Shown: positions 8,269 to 17,044, numbered from the stretch's first letter. The stretch is DNA of 64,000 nucleotides from Virgisporangium aliadipatigenens (GCF_016863615.1 NZ_BOPF01000015.1:62001-126000), one strand, 5' to 3'. The notes: generated from the sequence alone by a model not told the origin. Translations and numbers: made by a program.

Positions 8269-8844
8269 CTAGCGCTGGCGGCGGACGACCGACTCGGCCA
8301 GGTCGAGCACCGGCTCCAGGTCCACCGCCGGGCGGCCCATCGCCAGATGGAGGACGAGGCCGTCGTAGGCCAGTTCGAGGAACTGGGCCAGCACCTGCAC
8401 GGGCACGTCGGCGCGCAGCACGCCCGCGTCCCGCTGCCGGATGAGCCGGTCGCGGGTGGCGGCGGCGATCGCCTCCGAACGCGCGGCCCACCGCTTGGTG
8501 AAGTCCGGGTCGGTGCGCAGCCGCCGGGAGACCTCGAGCTGCGTGCCGAGCCAGCCCGCCTGGTCCGGCTCGTCGGCGCGGGCCAGCAGGTCGCGCATGA
8601 CCTGCACGAGCCCGTGCTCGGCGACGGTGGCGACCATCGCGGCGGCGTCGTCCTCGGCCACGGCGAGGAAGAGGGACTCCTTGTCCCGGAAGTGATGGAA
8701 GATCGCACCGCGGGACAGGCCGGTCTCTTCTTCCAGGCGGCGCACCGTGGCACCCTCGTATCCGTGCCGGGCGAAGCAGGCGCGCGCCCCGGCGAGAATC
8801 TGCCGGCGCCGGGCGTCGAGCTGATCCTGACTGACTCGGGGCAT
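8269..8844 (-). CDS. acnR: TetR-family repressor, probable aconitase regulator AcnR
   Basis: A 191-residue TetR protein: the N-terminal helix-turn-helix contains RRRQILAGARACFARHGYEGATVRRL and SRGAIFHHFRDKESLF (each broken by the fold), followed by a helical ligand domain. ATG at 8844 is chosen over a TTG at 8859 because the operator covers the TTG. Its own promoter carries a 28-base near-perfect palindrome, and a close relative of that site lies upstream of acnA at 21606-21631. In Corynebacterium the TetR protein AcnR represses acn, so I infer autoregulation plus control of aconitase. Unlike Corynebacterium, the gene is not adjacent to acn but 10 kb away. Confidence 0.85.
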   Translation of the reverse strand: MPRVSQDQLDARRRQILAGARACFARHGYEGATVRRLEEETGLSRGAIFHHFRDKESLFLAVAEDDAAAMVATVAEHGLVQVMRDLLARADEPDQAGWLGTQLEVSRRLRTDPDFTKRWAARSEAIAAATRDRLIRQRDAGVLRADVPVQVLAQFLELAYDGLVLHLAMGRPAVDLEPVLDLAESVVRRQR

Positions 8845-8852
8845 CCCACGAT

Positions 8853-8880
8853 TATGCAAGCCGTACGTACGGATTGCATA
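8853..8880. promoter_or_regulatory. Probable AcnR operator (autoregulatory)
   Basis: Palindrome TATGCAA-g-CCGTAC / GTACGG-a-TTGCATA, symmetric except for one base pair, placed 9 bases upstream of the TetR ATG. It shares 20 of 26 positions with the site upstream of acnA. Confidence 0.75.
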
Positions 8881-8983
8881 AGTGTGTCCGGCGCTGGTAC
8901 TTGATGTTCTGCGTGGTTAGAGGCTTGTTACAGACACCTGGGGGACTGTCGGCGATCGGACAGTCTGCCGTAATCTTCGCGCT

Positions 8984-9634
8984 GTGCCCCTGTTGTTCCT
9001 CAGCCTGGACAACACCCTGCTCGACCGTGCGGGGGCATTCCAGACCTGGTCAAAAGGGTTCCTCGCCGAGCTCGGTGCGCCCGATCACGACCTCGACTGG
9101 CTCGTCGCGCTCGACGCCGACGGGATGACCGACGCCTGGGACCTCGCCGACGCGATCAAGGACCGCTACAGCCTGCGCGCCTCCGCGATCGACCTCGTCG
9201 AAGCGATTCGGGAGGGGCTGCTCGCCCACCTGCGGCTCGATCCGCTGGTGGCGTTCGCGCTGCGGATCGCCGCCAACGCCAACTGGATGCCGATCGTCGT
9301 GACCAACGGCCCCACCCGCGTGCAGGAGGAGAAGCTGCGCCGGACCGGGCTGATGAACGAGATCGTCGCCTACGTCATCAGCGAGGACGCCGGCGTTCGC
9401 AAGCCGAACCCGCGCATCTTCGACATCGCCGCCGCCAAGGCCCGCGGCGACCTGCGCGGCGCGTGGCTGATCGGGGACAGCCCGGAGGCGGACATCGGCG
9501 GCGCCGACGCGATCGGGGTGCCGAGCGTGTGGCTGCGGAGGGGACGCACCTGGTACGACAACCGGTTCGTGCCGACGCGGGTGTGCGACGGGGTGATCGA
9601 GGCCGTGGCCGAGGTGCTCGGGTCCGGCTATTAA
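8984..9634 (+). CDS. HAD-like protein with altered nucleophile position
   Basis: A 216-residue protein of the haloacid dehalogenase fold: motif II is VVTNGPTRVQEEKL, motif III Lys lies in GVRKPNPRIFD, and motif IV is LIGDSPEADIGGA. Motif I, normally DxDxTL, reads LSLDNTLLD, so the nucleophilic first Asp is Ser; the second Asp is kept. Known HAD phosphatases need that Asp, so this protein is either inactive as a phosphatase, regulatory, or uses different chemistry. The GTG at 8984 gives a normal family N-terminus. The gene diverges from the TetR gene. No partner is evident. Confidence 0.85.
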   Translation: MPLLFLSLDNTLLDRAGAFQTWSKGFLAELGAPDHDLDWLVALDADGMTDAWDLADAIKDRYSLRASAIDLVEAIREGLLAHLRLDPLVAFALRIAANANWMPIVVTNGPTRVQEEKLRRTGLMNEIVAYVISEDAGVRKPNPRIFDIAAAKARGDLRGAWLIGDSPEADIGGADAIGVPSVWLRRGRTWYDNRFVPTRVCDGVIEAVAEVLGSGY

Positions 9635-9671
9635 ATCGGTTGTGTGCGCGCCCGCTGACGTGTGATCGTGC

Positions 9672-9707
9672 GCTCGCACCTTCGGGACAGCTCGCACCTT
9701 CGGGACA
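9672..9707. repeat. Two tandem 18-bp direct repeats upstream of the RIO kinase
   Basis: Two perfect adjacent copies of GCTCGCACCTTCGGGACA in the intergenic region before the kinase leader ORF. Tandem sites of this size could bind a regulator, but no factor is identifiable. Confidence 0.7.
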
Positions 9708-9726
9708 AGAGATGGGAGGCCTCGCC

Positions 9727-9858
9727 ATGGCGCCTGTGAAGGGCTTCGCCCTGCTTCCGTCTCTTCTTCCAAGGAGTAACCCGCGTTGCGCGAGCAAGAC
9801 TTCGGCGGGCCCAGCCGTGGGCGCCGTCGCAGATTCGATGACGAAGAAACCTATGTAA
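9727..9858 (+). CDS. Possible 43-residue leader ORF overlapping the RIO kinase start
   Basis: ATG at 9727 follows GGGAGG with a 7-base gap, the strongest ribosome site in this intergenic region. The product starts MAPVKGFALLPSLLPRS and ends inside the kinase gene in another frame; the kinase SD (AAGGAG) and TTG start lie within it. This layout suggests translational coupling or attenuation. The sequence is not recognised as a protein family, and only the upstream half may matter. Confidence 0.4.
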   Translation: MAPVKGFALLPSLLPRSNPRCASKTSAGPAVGAVADSMTKKPM

Positions 9859-10730
9859 GTGCTGATGACGAAGAGACCTTCGTAAGAAGGCGGCAGCCCG
9901 TCCGCCTCGTCGACGACCGGCCCGAGCTCGACGGGCCACCGTTCGGCGACCGCTGGTCCACCTGGGTCGACACCGACGTGCTGCACGGTCCCGAGCCGTG
10001 GCCGGCCTGGGTCATCACCGACGACGGTGCGATCGACACCGACCTCGGGGTCCTCAAGACGGGCAAAGAGGCCGACGTCTCCCTGCTGGAGCGCGTCGTT
10101 CCGGACACCGACCGCGGCGTGCTGCTGGCCGCCAAGCGCTACCGCTCCACCGAGCACCGGCTGTTCCACCGGGACGCCGGCTATCTCGAGGGGCGCCGCG
10201 TGCGCGAATCGCGGACCAACCGGGCCATGGGATCCCGGACCGCGTTCGGGCGTCAGGTCATCGCGGCGCAGTGGGCCGCTGCCGAGTTCGCGGCCCTGGC
10301 CAATCTGTGGGAACTGGGCCAGGCCACCGGCGGCCTCCGCGTCCCCTACCCGGTGCAACTCGACGGGACCGAGCTGCTGCTGGAGTTCCTCGGCGACGCG
10401 GACGGGCAGGGGGCACCGCGGCTCGTCCAGACCCGCCCGTCGCGGGACGAACTGGCCGATCTGTGGCAGCAGACGGTCGACGCCGTGACCGTGCTGGCCC
10501 GGGCCGGCCTGGCGCACGGCGACCTCTCGCCCTACAACGTGCTGGTGCACGAGGGGCAGCTGGTCCTCATCGACCTGCCACAGGTGGTGGACGTCGTCAT
10601 CAATCCGCAGGGGCCGGAGTTCCTGGCCCGGGACGTGCGGGTGATGGCGGACTGGTTCACCGCCAAGGGGCATCCCGTCGATGCCCCGGCGCTCACCGAG
10701 GACCTGCTGAGGGACGCCGGGATCCGCTGA
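9786..10730 (+). CDS. RIO1-family serine protein kinase
   Basis: A 314-residue kinase with an Arg/Asp/Glu-rich, probably disordered N-terminus (1-50) and a RIO-type domain. The ATP-binding region contains GKEADVS and AAKRYRS, the catalytic loop is LAHGDLSPYN and the metal-binding loop is LIDLPQVVD, where RIO kinases have ID-x-PQ instead of DFG. RIO kinases in archaea and eukaryotes act in ribosome maturation; the bacterial role is not established. TTG at 9786 is the start: an in-frame stop lies 9 bases upstream and AAGGAG is correctly spaced. Confidence 0.9.
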   Translation: MREQDFGGPSRGRRRRFDDEETYVSADDEETFVRRRQPVRLVDDRPELDGPPFGDRWSTWVDTDVLHGPEPWPAWVITDDGAIDTDLGVLKTGKEADVSLLERVVPDTDRGVLLAAKRYRSTEHRLFHRDAGYLEGRRVRESRTNRAMGSRTAFGRQVIAAQWAAAEFAALANLWELGQATGGLRVPYPVQLDGTELLLEFLGDADGQGAPRLVQTRPSRDELADLWQQTVDAVTVLARAGLAHGDLSPYNVLVHEGQLVLIDLPQVVDVVINPQGPEFLARDVRVMADWFTAKGHPVDAPALTEDLLRDAGIR

Positions 10731-10830
10731 TGTACCGGGTGGCCGGGAGGGCATACGCTGCCCTCTCGGCCCTGCGTCACCCCTTACCTGGTGCCGTACT
10801 ATCGCCGGGGCCGAACGAGGGGAGAAGTTC

Positions 10831-13776
10831 GTGGCGCGCCACCGGCTCGCGATCGACCTCGGCACGTCCCACACCGTCGCCGTGGTGCGACGCGGTGACG
10901 AGGCCCCGCGCGCCGTGCTCTTCGACGGGTCGCCGCTCATGCCGTCGGCAGTGTTCGCCGAGCCGCCGCGGCTGCACGTGGGCCGCGACGCCGAGCGCCT
11001 CGCGCTGACCGACCCGAGCAGCTTCGAACCGCACCCCAAGCGGCGCGTCGACGAGGGCTCGGTGCTGCTCGGCAACACCGAGTTCGAGGTCGTGGAGCTG
11101 CTGACCGCCCTGCTGCGCCGGGTCGCCGAGGAGGCCGCCCTCGCCGGTGTGCCGGCCGGCTCCGGCGCCGTCCTCACCTGCCCCGCCGACTGGGGGCGCC
11201 GGCGGCGCAGCGTTCTGCTCACCGCCGCGCAGGCGGCCGGGCTCGGCGAGGTCGAGCTGGTCGACGAGCCCGTCGCCGCCGCCACCTACTGCATGGAGGT
11301 ACTCCGCCAGGAGATCGCCGTCGGTGAGGATCTCGCCGTCTTCGACTTCGGCGGGGGAACGTTGGACGTCTCCGTTCTCCGCCGTGAGCCCACCGGCCTG
11401 CGCGTCCTCGCCGTCGGTGGCCTCGACGACCTGGGTGGGGTGGACGTCGACGCCGCGCTGGTCGGGCACGTCGGGGCGCTCATCGCCCAGCGCAGCCCAC
11501 GCGTGTGGCAGCGGCTCAACAACCCCGGCCCGCGCAGCGAACAGCGCGAGCGCCAGCAGTTCTGGGCGGAGGTGCGCGGCGCGAAGGAGATGCTCTCCCG
11601 CACCTCCGCGGCACCGGTGCAGGTGCCCGGCCTCGACAACGCCCTGCACCTCACCCGCGAGGAGCTCGAACGGGTCGCCGGCCCGCTGATCCAGCGCGCC
11701 GTCGACGAGACCCGCCGGGTGGTCGAACGCTCCGGTGCCGGGAACCTCGCCGGCATCTTCCTGGTCGGTGGTTCGTCGCGGATCCCGCTCGTGGCGCAGC
11801 GGCTGCACTCCCGGTTCGGGATCGCGCCGACCGTGCCGGAGCAGCCGGAGCTGCCGGTGGCGTTCGGTGCGCTGCTGGTGGGCGGGGAGGCGCAGGCCTT
11901 CGCCCCGGATCCCACGCCGACGTCGGTGGTCTCCGGGCCGCCCACGCCGGTCTCGGGAGTGTCGGCGCAGGTGACCTCGGGGCCGCCGGCGCAGGTGACC
12001 TCCGGTGCGCCGCAGGCGTCGTTCGCCCCGCCGGCGCCGTTCGCCCCGGCGGCCGATCCGACCTTCCCGGTCTCGTATCCGCCGATGCAGTCCGTTCCGA
12101 ACACGGGCAGCTTCGGGGCGCCCACGGTGCCGCCCGTGCCGCCGACGGGAATCCCCGCGCGGCCGCCCACCAGCGGCGGCCCGATGCAGGGCGGCCCGAT
12201 GCCCGGTGGGCCGGTGCCGCCGGGTGGGCCCATGCCGCACGTGTCGCCGACCGGGATCCCGGGTCGCGGGGCGGCCGTTCCGCCACCGCCCCGGCGGCGC
12301 GGCAAGGCGCGGTACGTGGTGCTCGTGGTTGTCCTCGCGCTCTTCGCGTCGTGCGGGTTCGGCGTGTACAAGGTCGTGCAGATCGCCACCGACACCTGGA
12401 ACCAGGCCACCGGCGACGAGGGCCGGGACGGCGCCGGTGACGGCGACGGCGGGCAGCGGGACACCGGCAACGCGGCCACCCTCAAGGGCGGCGAGGCGAT
12501 CCAACTGCCGGCCGGCCAGTCCGCGGCGGTGACCGTCAGCGGCGACACGGTGTACTACGCGACGGCCGAGACCGGCCAGCTCAAGGTCGCCGCGGTACCG
12601 GCGGCCGGCGGCGGCCCCAAGTGGGAGGTCGCCGTCCCGATGCAGCCGGCCAGCATGAAGCTGACCGTGGTCGGCGACATCCTCATCGTCGACGGCGCGA
12701 AGGCCGCCAACTTCGCCGGCAAGTCCGCCCGCGCCACGCTGTCGACCGCCGACGGCGCCGTCCGCATGGCCCCGAAGGAGTGGGACGACCAGGCGTACGA
12801 CATCGCCTACTTCGGCACCGACGCGCTCGTGGAGGTGCGCGGGTTCAGCACGCTGGCGATCAAGCGCGTCGACCTGCGCACCGGCCAGGAGAAGTGGAAG
12901 CGCTCCGCCGCCAAGAACAACAGCGTCTCCAGCGGCCACCACCGCGCCGAGCCGATGCGCAAGTGGCCGGACGGCAAGGAGGGCGCCGGCGTCGGCGGGC
13001 AGGGGGCGATCTTCTTCTCGCCGGGGCCGTTCGAGGAGTCGATCGTCGCCGACCCGGCCGGTGTGGTCGAACTGACCGACGGCAACGGCAAGTCGGCCGT
13101 CTACGACCTGAACAACCAGGTGAAGGCCAACGGCACCGTGCCGATCGAGGACGAGCACTGGACCGTCTACAACGGTGTGGTCGTCGGCAAGCTCACCGAC
13201 AAGGAGGCGCCCGGCCAGGCCACCATCGGCGGCTACGGCACCTCGGACCTGAAGAAGAAGTGGACCGTGCCGCTCGGCCCCGGCGCCGACGTCGAACGCC
13301 TCAAGCCGTGCGGCCCCGCGCACGTGTGCGTCGACGTCAACAACAGCAGCGCCGGCTGGTACAAGACGGTCGCCATCGACGTGGCCGCCGGCAAGAGCGT
13401 GTGGGAGAAGCCGCACGACTTCGCCGACAAGCAGAACTGGTACGTCGTCGACAACCAGCTCGTGTTCGGCGAGGGGACGTTCGACAGCATCAGTAAGGCC
13501 TCGGTCCTGGACCCGGCCAACGGCAACGTCACCCGCGGCATCGGCGACGGCGACTCGGTGGTGACGGCCGCCGGAGGCAAGGTCGGCATCCGGACGGCGT
13601 CGTCGTCGATCGGCGGGAAGCTGCGCTTCTACCTGGTCGTGATCGACCCCAAGAGCGGCACGGCGATCGGGCGCGCCGACCTGGGGACCGGCGACGCGCC
13701 CGAGGAGATCATTCTCGGCACCAAGGGAGCCACCGCGCTCACCAAGGACAAGAAGGTGCTCCGCTTCAGCCTTTAG
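10831..13776 (+). CDS. Membrane-spanning Hsp70-like ATPase with extracellular propeller-like domain
   Basis: A 981-residue protein. Residues 1-355 are an Hsp70 nucleotide-binding domain (AIDLGTSHTVAVV, LTCPADWG, VDEPVAAATY, AVFDFGGGTLDVSVL, FLVGGSSRIPLV). The substrate-binding domain is missing; instead there is a Pro/Gly-rich linker (about 360-490) with short repeats, a basic patch then a membrane helix (about 495-515), and about 460 extracytoplasmic residues rich in Trp and Gly with repeated beta-strand patterns like PQQ-type propellers (LDPANGNVTRG, IDPKSGTAIGRADL). The C-terminal half may read an outside signal and the ATPase domain respond inside; this is inference. GTG at 10831 follows GGGGAG. 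The 3' end overlaps the convergent DUF1501 gene by 11 bases. Paralogue of the gene at 1-424. Confidence 0.88.
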   Translation: MARHRLAIDLGTSHTVAVVRRGDEAPRAVLFDGSPLMPSAVFAEPPRLHVGRDAERLALTDPSSFEPHPKRRVDEGSVLLGNTEFEVVELLTALLRRVAEEAALAGVPAGSGAVLTCPADWGRRRRSVLLTAAQAAGLGEVELVDEPVAAATYCMEVLRQEIAVGEDLAVFDFGGGTLDVSVLRREPTGLRVLAVGGLDDLGGVDVDAALVGHVGALIAQRSPRVWQRLNNPGPRSEQRERQQFWAEVRGAKEMLSRTSAAPVQVPGLDNALHLTREELERVAGPLIQRAVDETRRVVERSGAGNLAGIFLVGGSSRIPLVAQRLHSRFGIAPTVPEQPELPVAFGALLVGGEAQAFAPDPTPTSVVSGPPTPVSGVSAQVTSGPPAQVTSGAPQASFAPPAPFAPAADPTFPVSYPPMQSVPNTGSFGAPTVPPVPPTGIPARPPTSGGPMQGGPMPGGPVPPGGPMPHVSPTGIPGRGAAVPPPPRRRGKARYVVLVVVLALFASCGFGVYKVVQIATDTWNQATGDEGRDGAGDGDGGQRDTGNAATLKGGEAIQLPAGQSAAVTVSGDTVYYATAETGQLKVAAVPAAGGGPKWEVAVPMQPASMKLTVVGDILIVDGAKAANFAGKSARATLSTADGAVRMAPKEWDDQAYDIAYFGTDALVEVRGFSTLAIKRVDLRTGQEKWKRSAAKNNSVSSGHHRAEPMRKWPDGKEGAGVGGQGAIFFSPGPFEESIVADPAGVVELTDGNGKSAVYDLNNQVKANGTVPIEDEHWTVYNGVVVGKLTDKEAPGQATIGGYGTSDLKKKWTVPLGPGADVERLKPCGPAHVCVDVNNSSAGWYKTVAIDVAAGKSVWEKPHDFADKQNWYVVDNQLVFGEGTFDSISKASVLDPANGNVTRGIGDGDSVVTAAGGKVGIRTASSSIGGKLRFYLVVIDPKSGTAIGRADLGTGDAPEEIILGTKGATALTKDKKVLRFSL
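11964..12006. repeat. Imperfect direct repeat in the Hsp70-like linker
   Basis: GGCGCAGGTGACCTCGGGG (11964-11982) is repeated with two changes at 11988-12006, giving the protein repeat AQVTSG in the Pro-rich linker between ATPase domain and membrane helix. Confidence 0.7.
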
Positions 13777-15040
13777 CGTTGACCAGCCCGAACGCGCTCG
13801 GGGTCACGTTCGGGAAGACGGTGCCCGTGGCGCCCACCCGGCACCGCTTCTGGAGCACCTCCGCGAGCACCGACCGGTAGTCCGTGGTCGACATGAGATC
13901 CCCGGAGGCGAGCTTCGCCGGCGCCAGACCCGGCCAGTTGCCGTAGACGGTGCCGCCCTTGACGCCGCCGCCGAGCATCAGCATGGCGTTGCCGTAGCCG
14001 TGGTCCACGCCGCGGGAGCCGTTCTCGGCCACCCGCCGGCCGAACTCCGACAGCGTCACCAGCGTCATGTTCGCCAGGCCGGTCGGGCCCAGGTCGGTGG
14101 CGAACGCGGCCAGCGCGGCGGCCAGTTCGCCCAGGTGCGTGAACATCCGCTGGCCGGCCTCGGCGGTGCCCAGCCCCTCGTGCATGTCCCAGTCGCCGAA
14201 GTCGACGCAGGCGGCCGTGAGGCCGACGTTCGCCTTGATGAGCCGCGCCACGTCACGCAGCGCCCGCGCCAGCGGGGTGTCCGGGTACACGGCACCGTTG
14301 GCCGGCGTGTACGCGGTGAGCGTCTTCACCGTCGCCATCGCCTCGTTGGCGGCCAGCGCCGGTGCCGAGACGGCGGCCGGCGTGCCGGTGTGCAGCGCCC
14401 GCAACGCCGCCGCCATCGGCAGCTTGTCGGTGTCGCCCGACATCCGGAAGCCGTCCACAGTGGACAGTGACAGGTCCGGCGACGGCCCGGCGAGCGCGCG
14501 AACCGGCGACGGCGAGCCCAGCGACACCCCGGCCCACGGGGTGCTCGCCCCCGTCAGGCCCAGCATCCGGTCCAGCCAGCCGGTGCGCACCGAGGTGCCC
14601 GCGGCGGCGCGCTCCAGCTCCTCCATCGCGGCGAAGTGCGAACGGTTCTGCGCCGGCTGCCCGACGGCCTGCACCGCGGCCAGCTGCCCGCCCTGCCAGT
14701 ACGGCAGCAGCGGCGCGAGCGCCGGGTTCAGCCCGAACATCTCGTTGCCCCCGATCAGCTTCGCCTTCGGCACCCCGATGGTCGGCCGCGCCTTGTAGTA
14801 CTCGGGGTCGCCGTGCGGCACGATCGCCGACAGCCCGTCGAACCCGCCGCGCAGCGACAGCACCACGAGCACGTCGCCGGTGTACGACGGCGTAGCCGCG
14901 AACGCGAACCGGCTCGCCAGCCCGTCGCCGACCAGTCCGGCCAGCCCCGCGGCGGCCCCGACGGCGGCGGCCCGCCCCAGGAAACCCCGCCGGGACAACG
15001 CCTTCTGCTCCTCGCACCCGCACATTTCCACTGTGGACAT
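13766..15040 (-). CDS. DUF1501 family Tat-exported protein
   Basis: A 424-residue protein. The N-terminus has a twin-arginine signal (LSRRGFLGRAAAVGAAAG) cleaved after about residue 48. The mature region has family features: VLSLRGGFDGLSAIVP, SHFAAMEELERA, DFGDWDMHEG, TLSEFGRRVAENGSRGVDHGYGNAMLMLGGGV. DUF1501 proteins resemble the alkaline phosphatase/sulfatase fold and are nearly always paired with DUF1800, as here; the pair is thought to act outside the membrane, but the reaction is unknown. The stop lies within the 3' end of the convergent Hsp70-like gene. The N-terminal codons and an internal site carry copies of the repeated palindrome. Confidence 0.9.
   Translation of the reverse strand: MSTVEMCGCEEQKALSRRGFLGRAAAVGAAAGLAGLVGDGLASRFAFAATPSYTGDVLVVLSLRGGFDGLSAIVPHGDPEYYKARPTIGVPKAKLIGGNEMFGLNPALAPLLPYWQGGQLAAVQAVGQPAQNRSHFAAMEELERAAAGTSVRTGWLDRMLGLTGASTPWAGVSLGSPSPVRALAGPSPDLSLSTVDGFRMSGDTDKLPMAAALRALHTGTPAAVSAPALAANEAMATVKTLTAYTPANGAVYPDTPLARALRDVARLIKANVGLTAACVDFGDWDMHEGLGTAEAGQRMFTHLGELAAALAAFATDLGPTGLANMTLVTLSEFGRRVAENGSRGVDHGYGNAMLMLGGGVKGGTVYGNWPGLAPAKLASGDLMSTTDYRSVLAEVLQKRCRVGATGTVFPNVTPSAFGLVNAKG
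14453..14465. repeat. Palindromic 13-mer copy 3 (exact)
   Basis: GTCCACAGTGGAC in the DUF1501 gene, read on the minus strand as Ser-Thr-Val-Asp (LSTVDGF). Confidence 0.8.
15026..15038. repeat. Palindromic 13-mer copy 4 (12 of 13)
   Basis: TTCCACTGTGGAC forms codons 2-5 of the DUF1501 gene, encoding the start MSTVE just ahead of the Tat signal. Confidence 0.75.
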
Positions 15041-15044
15041 TCGG

Positions 15045-16727
15045 CTACCTCACCAAGAAGGACGGGGCGTCGAGCAGCAGCGCGACGAGATACGGGAACT
15101 TGCTCGTGACGGCGGCGTCGGTCGGCTTCAGTGCCGACGTGGGCGTCTTGCCCAGGAACGTCGCCAGCGCCGTCACGTCCTGCGGGCGCGGCGCGGCCCC
15201 GGTGACCCGGCGGTGCAACGCGTCGAGCATCGGGCCGTAGGTGGCGGGCAGCGTTCCCGGGAGCAGGAACGCCGGCAGCGACGCGGGCCGCGACAGCTGC
15301 TTCGGCCACCAGCCGGCGGCCAGGTTGAGGTGCGAGTTCCACCGCTCCACGTAGCCGGACGGGGAGGCCCAGGCGGCGGCGACGTCCGGGTAGCCGTTCG
15401 GCGGATGCCAGCCCAGCGGCGGCTGCCCGGCCGACTCGCACATCCAGTACAGCGCGCGGATCCCGGCGAACCCGCCGTCGGTGTCGGGGCCCAGCCCGAG
15501 CGCGCGCACCGACGCGACGATGTCCTCGAACGGCGTGCGCACCTTCTGACCCGCGGAAGCCGCGAACTCCGGCGACGTGAACAGCGCCGTCAGCACCGGC
15601 CCGATGGCGCTCCTGTTGTCGAGGTACACCTTCGCGAGCTTCTCCACGAGCGCCGCGGGCGGTTCGTCGGCCACGAAGCGGACGCAGAGCTTGTACGCCA
15701 GCCGCTTGGCCGTCGCCGGCTGCATCGCCAGGTACTCCACGAACGCCAGCGCCGCCGCCTCGCCGCCCGCGGCGGTGCCGTTCGCGTGGCTGAACGTGAG
15801 CACCTTGACCGCGCCGGTCGCGTGCTGCAGGGCGTCGAACCGGTACAGCCCCGTCTTGTTGTCGACGGTCAGGCCGGTGAGCAGCCGCGCGGCGGCCTGC
15901 ACGTCGGCCTCGGTGTAGACCAGGCCCACCGAGTGCAGTTCCATCAGCTCGCGGGCGTAGTTCTCGTTCGGCTTCGCCTTCGTCGACGAACGGTTGTCCA
16001 GGTAGCTGAGCATCGCCGGGTGCCGCGCGCTCGCCTTGAGCATGTCGGCGAAGCGGCCGAGCGCGAACGCCCGGATGACGGTGCGGTCGTAGTCCTGGCG
16101 GCTGTCCCACACGTCGCCGGAGGGGCAGGTGACGTTGAGGTGGTTGGACCAGAAGTCGACCATCACCTCGAACAGCTGCCGCCGGCTCCAGGCCGCCCGG
16201 GCGACGTGCGCGGTGGCGAGCTGGGACATGGTCTCCCAGCCGTACTTCTTGTGCGTGCCGGCCTCGACGGCCTTGCGCACGCCGGTGATGTCGAGCGCGA
16301 TCAGCGGGAACCGCTTCACGACGGCGTCGCCGGGCGCGTCGTCGATCTGGGCGGGGTTCAGCTGGCGCTGCAGCCAGGCGGCGACGCCGAGGGACTTCAG
16401 CTCGGCCATGGAGTCGACGGTGGGGCCGTAGGTGGCGCGGCGCAGCAGAAGCTGCAGCGCGGCGTCGGCCGTGGTGTCGGCGGCGGCCTTCGGAGCGGCC
16501 GTCGCGGCCGGAGCGGCGGCGGCCGGCTCGGCGATCGCCAGGCCGGTGCCGGCGGCGCCGATCGCGGCCACCGCCTTCAGCAGGCCCCGGCGCCCGGGCC
16601 GTCGCGCGGCGGGCGCCACCGCCCGGGCCGGACTCGTCGCGTGCGGCGCGGCCTGCGCCGGGATCGCCGGGCCGGCGTGCCCGGAGGCGCCGACGGCCGG
16701 GGTGGGTACTGCGTGGGGGCTCCGCAT
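15045..16727 (-). CDS. DUF1800 family Tat-exported protein
   Basis: A 560-residue protein with a Pro/Ala-rich N-terminus and a twin-arginine-like signal (RRPGRRGLLKAVAAIG) near residues 42-75. The mature part carries DUF1800 landmarks: LLRRATYGPT, QLNPAQ, MVDFWSNHLNV, LSYLDNRSSTKAKPNENYARELMELH (shown in pieces in the family), DVQAAARLLTGLTV and LALRF-like AYKLCVRFV. It is 4 bases upstream of the DUF1501 gene and co-transcribed with it. Function is unknown; the pairing implies one extracytoplasmic complex. The start ATG is the only sensible one ahead of the signal. Confidence 0.9.
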   Translation of the reverse strand: MRSPHAVPTPAVGASGHAGPAIPAQAAPHATSPARAVAPAARRPGRRGLLKAVAAIGAAGTGLAIAEPAAAAPAATAAPKAAADTTADAALQLLLRRATYGPTVDSMAELKSLGVAAWLQRQLNPAQIDDAPGDAVVKRFPLIALDITGVRKAVEAGTHKKYGWETMSQLATAHVARAAWSRRQLFEVMVDFWSNHLNVTCPSGDVWDSRQDYDRTVIRAFALGRFADMLKASARHPAMLSYLDNRSSTKAKPNENYARELMELHSVGLVYTEADVQAAARLLTGLTVDNKTGLYRFDALQHATGAVKVLTFSHANGTAAGGEAAALAFVEYLAMQPATAKRLAYKLCVRFVADEPPAALVEKLAKVYLDNRSAIGPVLTALFTSPEFAASAGQKVRTPFEDIVASVRALGLGPDTDGGFAGIRALYWMCESAGQPPLGWHPPNGYPDVAAAWASPSGYVERWNSHLNLAAGWWPKQLSRPASLPAFLLPGTLPATYGPMLDALHRRVTGAAPRPQDVTALATFLGKTPTSALKPTDAAVTSKFPYLVALLLDAPSFLVR

Positions 16728-16789
16728 GCCGGACAGATCGGCCCGGGTCGCATCGACCTGACCACGTCAACCGGCATGCAACCGGCTCA

Positions 16790-17035
16790 CTACTGCCGGT
16801 ACTGCTCCACCTCGGGGATCGGCCGCTGCGCGACGCTCTCCGGATCCTGGCCGTTGTCCCGCGCCGCGCGCCTGCGCCGCAGCAGGTCCCACAGCTGGTC
16901 CAACTGCTCCTCGACGGCGCGCAGCCGGGCGTGTTCCTCGTCGGTGGAGAGCGAACCGTCCTGCACCCCGGCCCGCAACCGGTGCTCCTCCTCGACGAGG
17001 TCGTGAATGTGCCGAAGTACCTGTTCGTCAGCCAT
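16790..17035 (-). CDS. DUF2630 family small coiled-coil protein
   Basis: An 81-residue charged, helical protein (MADEQVLRHIHDLVEEEHRL, then ARLRAVEEQLDQLWDLLRRR) ending in a short polar tail. Length and heptad pattern match the actinobacterial DUF2630 family, whose role is unknown. It is a separate unit between the DUF1800 gene and the unknown gene starting at 18028, 9 bases after the stop of the latter, so it may be the last gene of that operon. Confidence 0.88.
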   Translation of the reverse strand: MADEQVLRHIHDLVEEEHRLRAGVQDGSLSTDEEHARLRAVEEQLDQLWDLLRRRRAARDNGQDPESVAQRPIPEVEQYRQ

Positions 17036-17044
17036 GGGGCCAGG

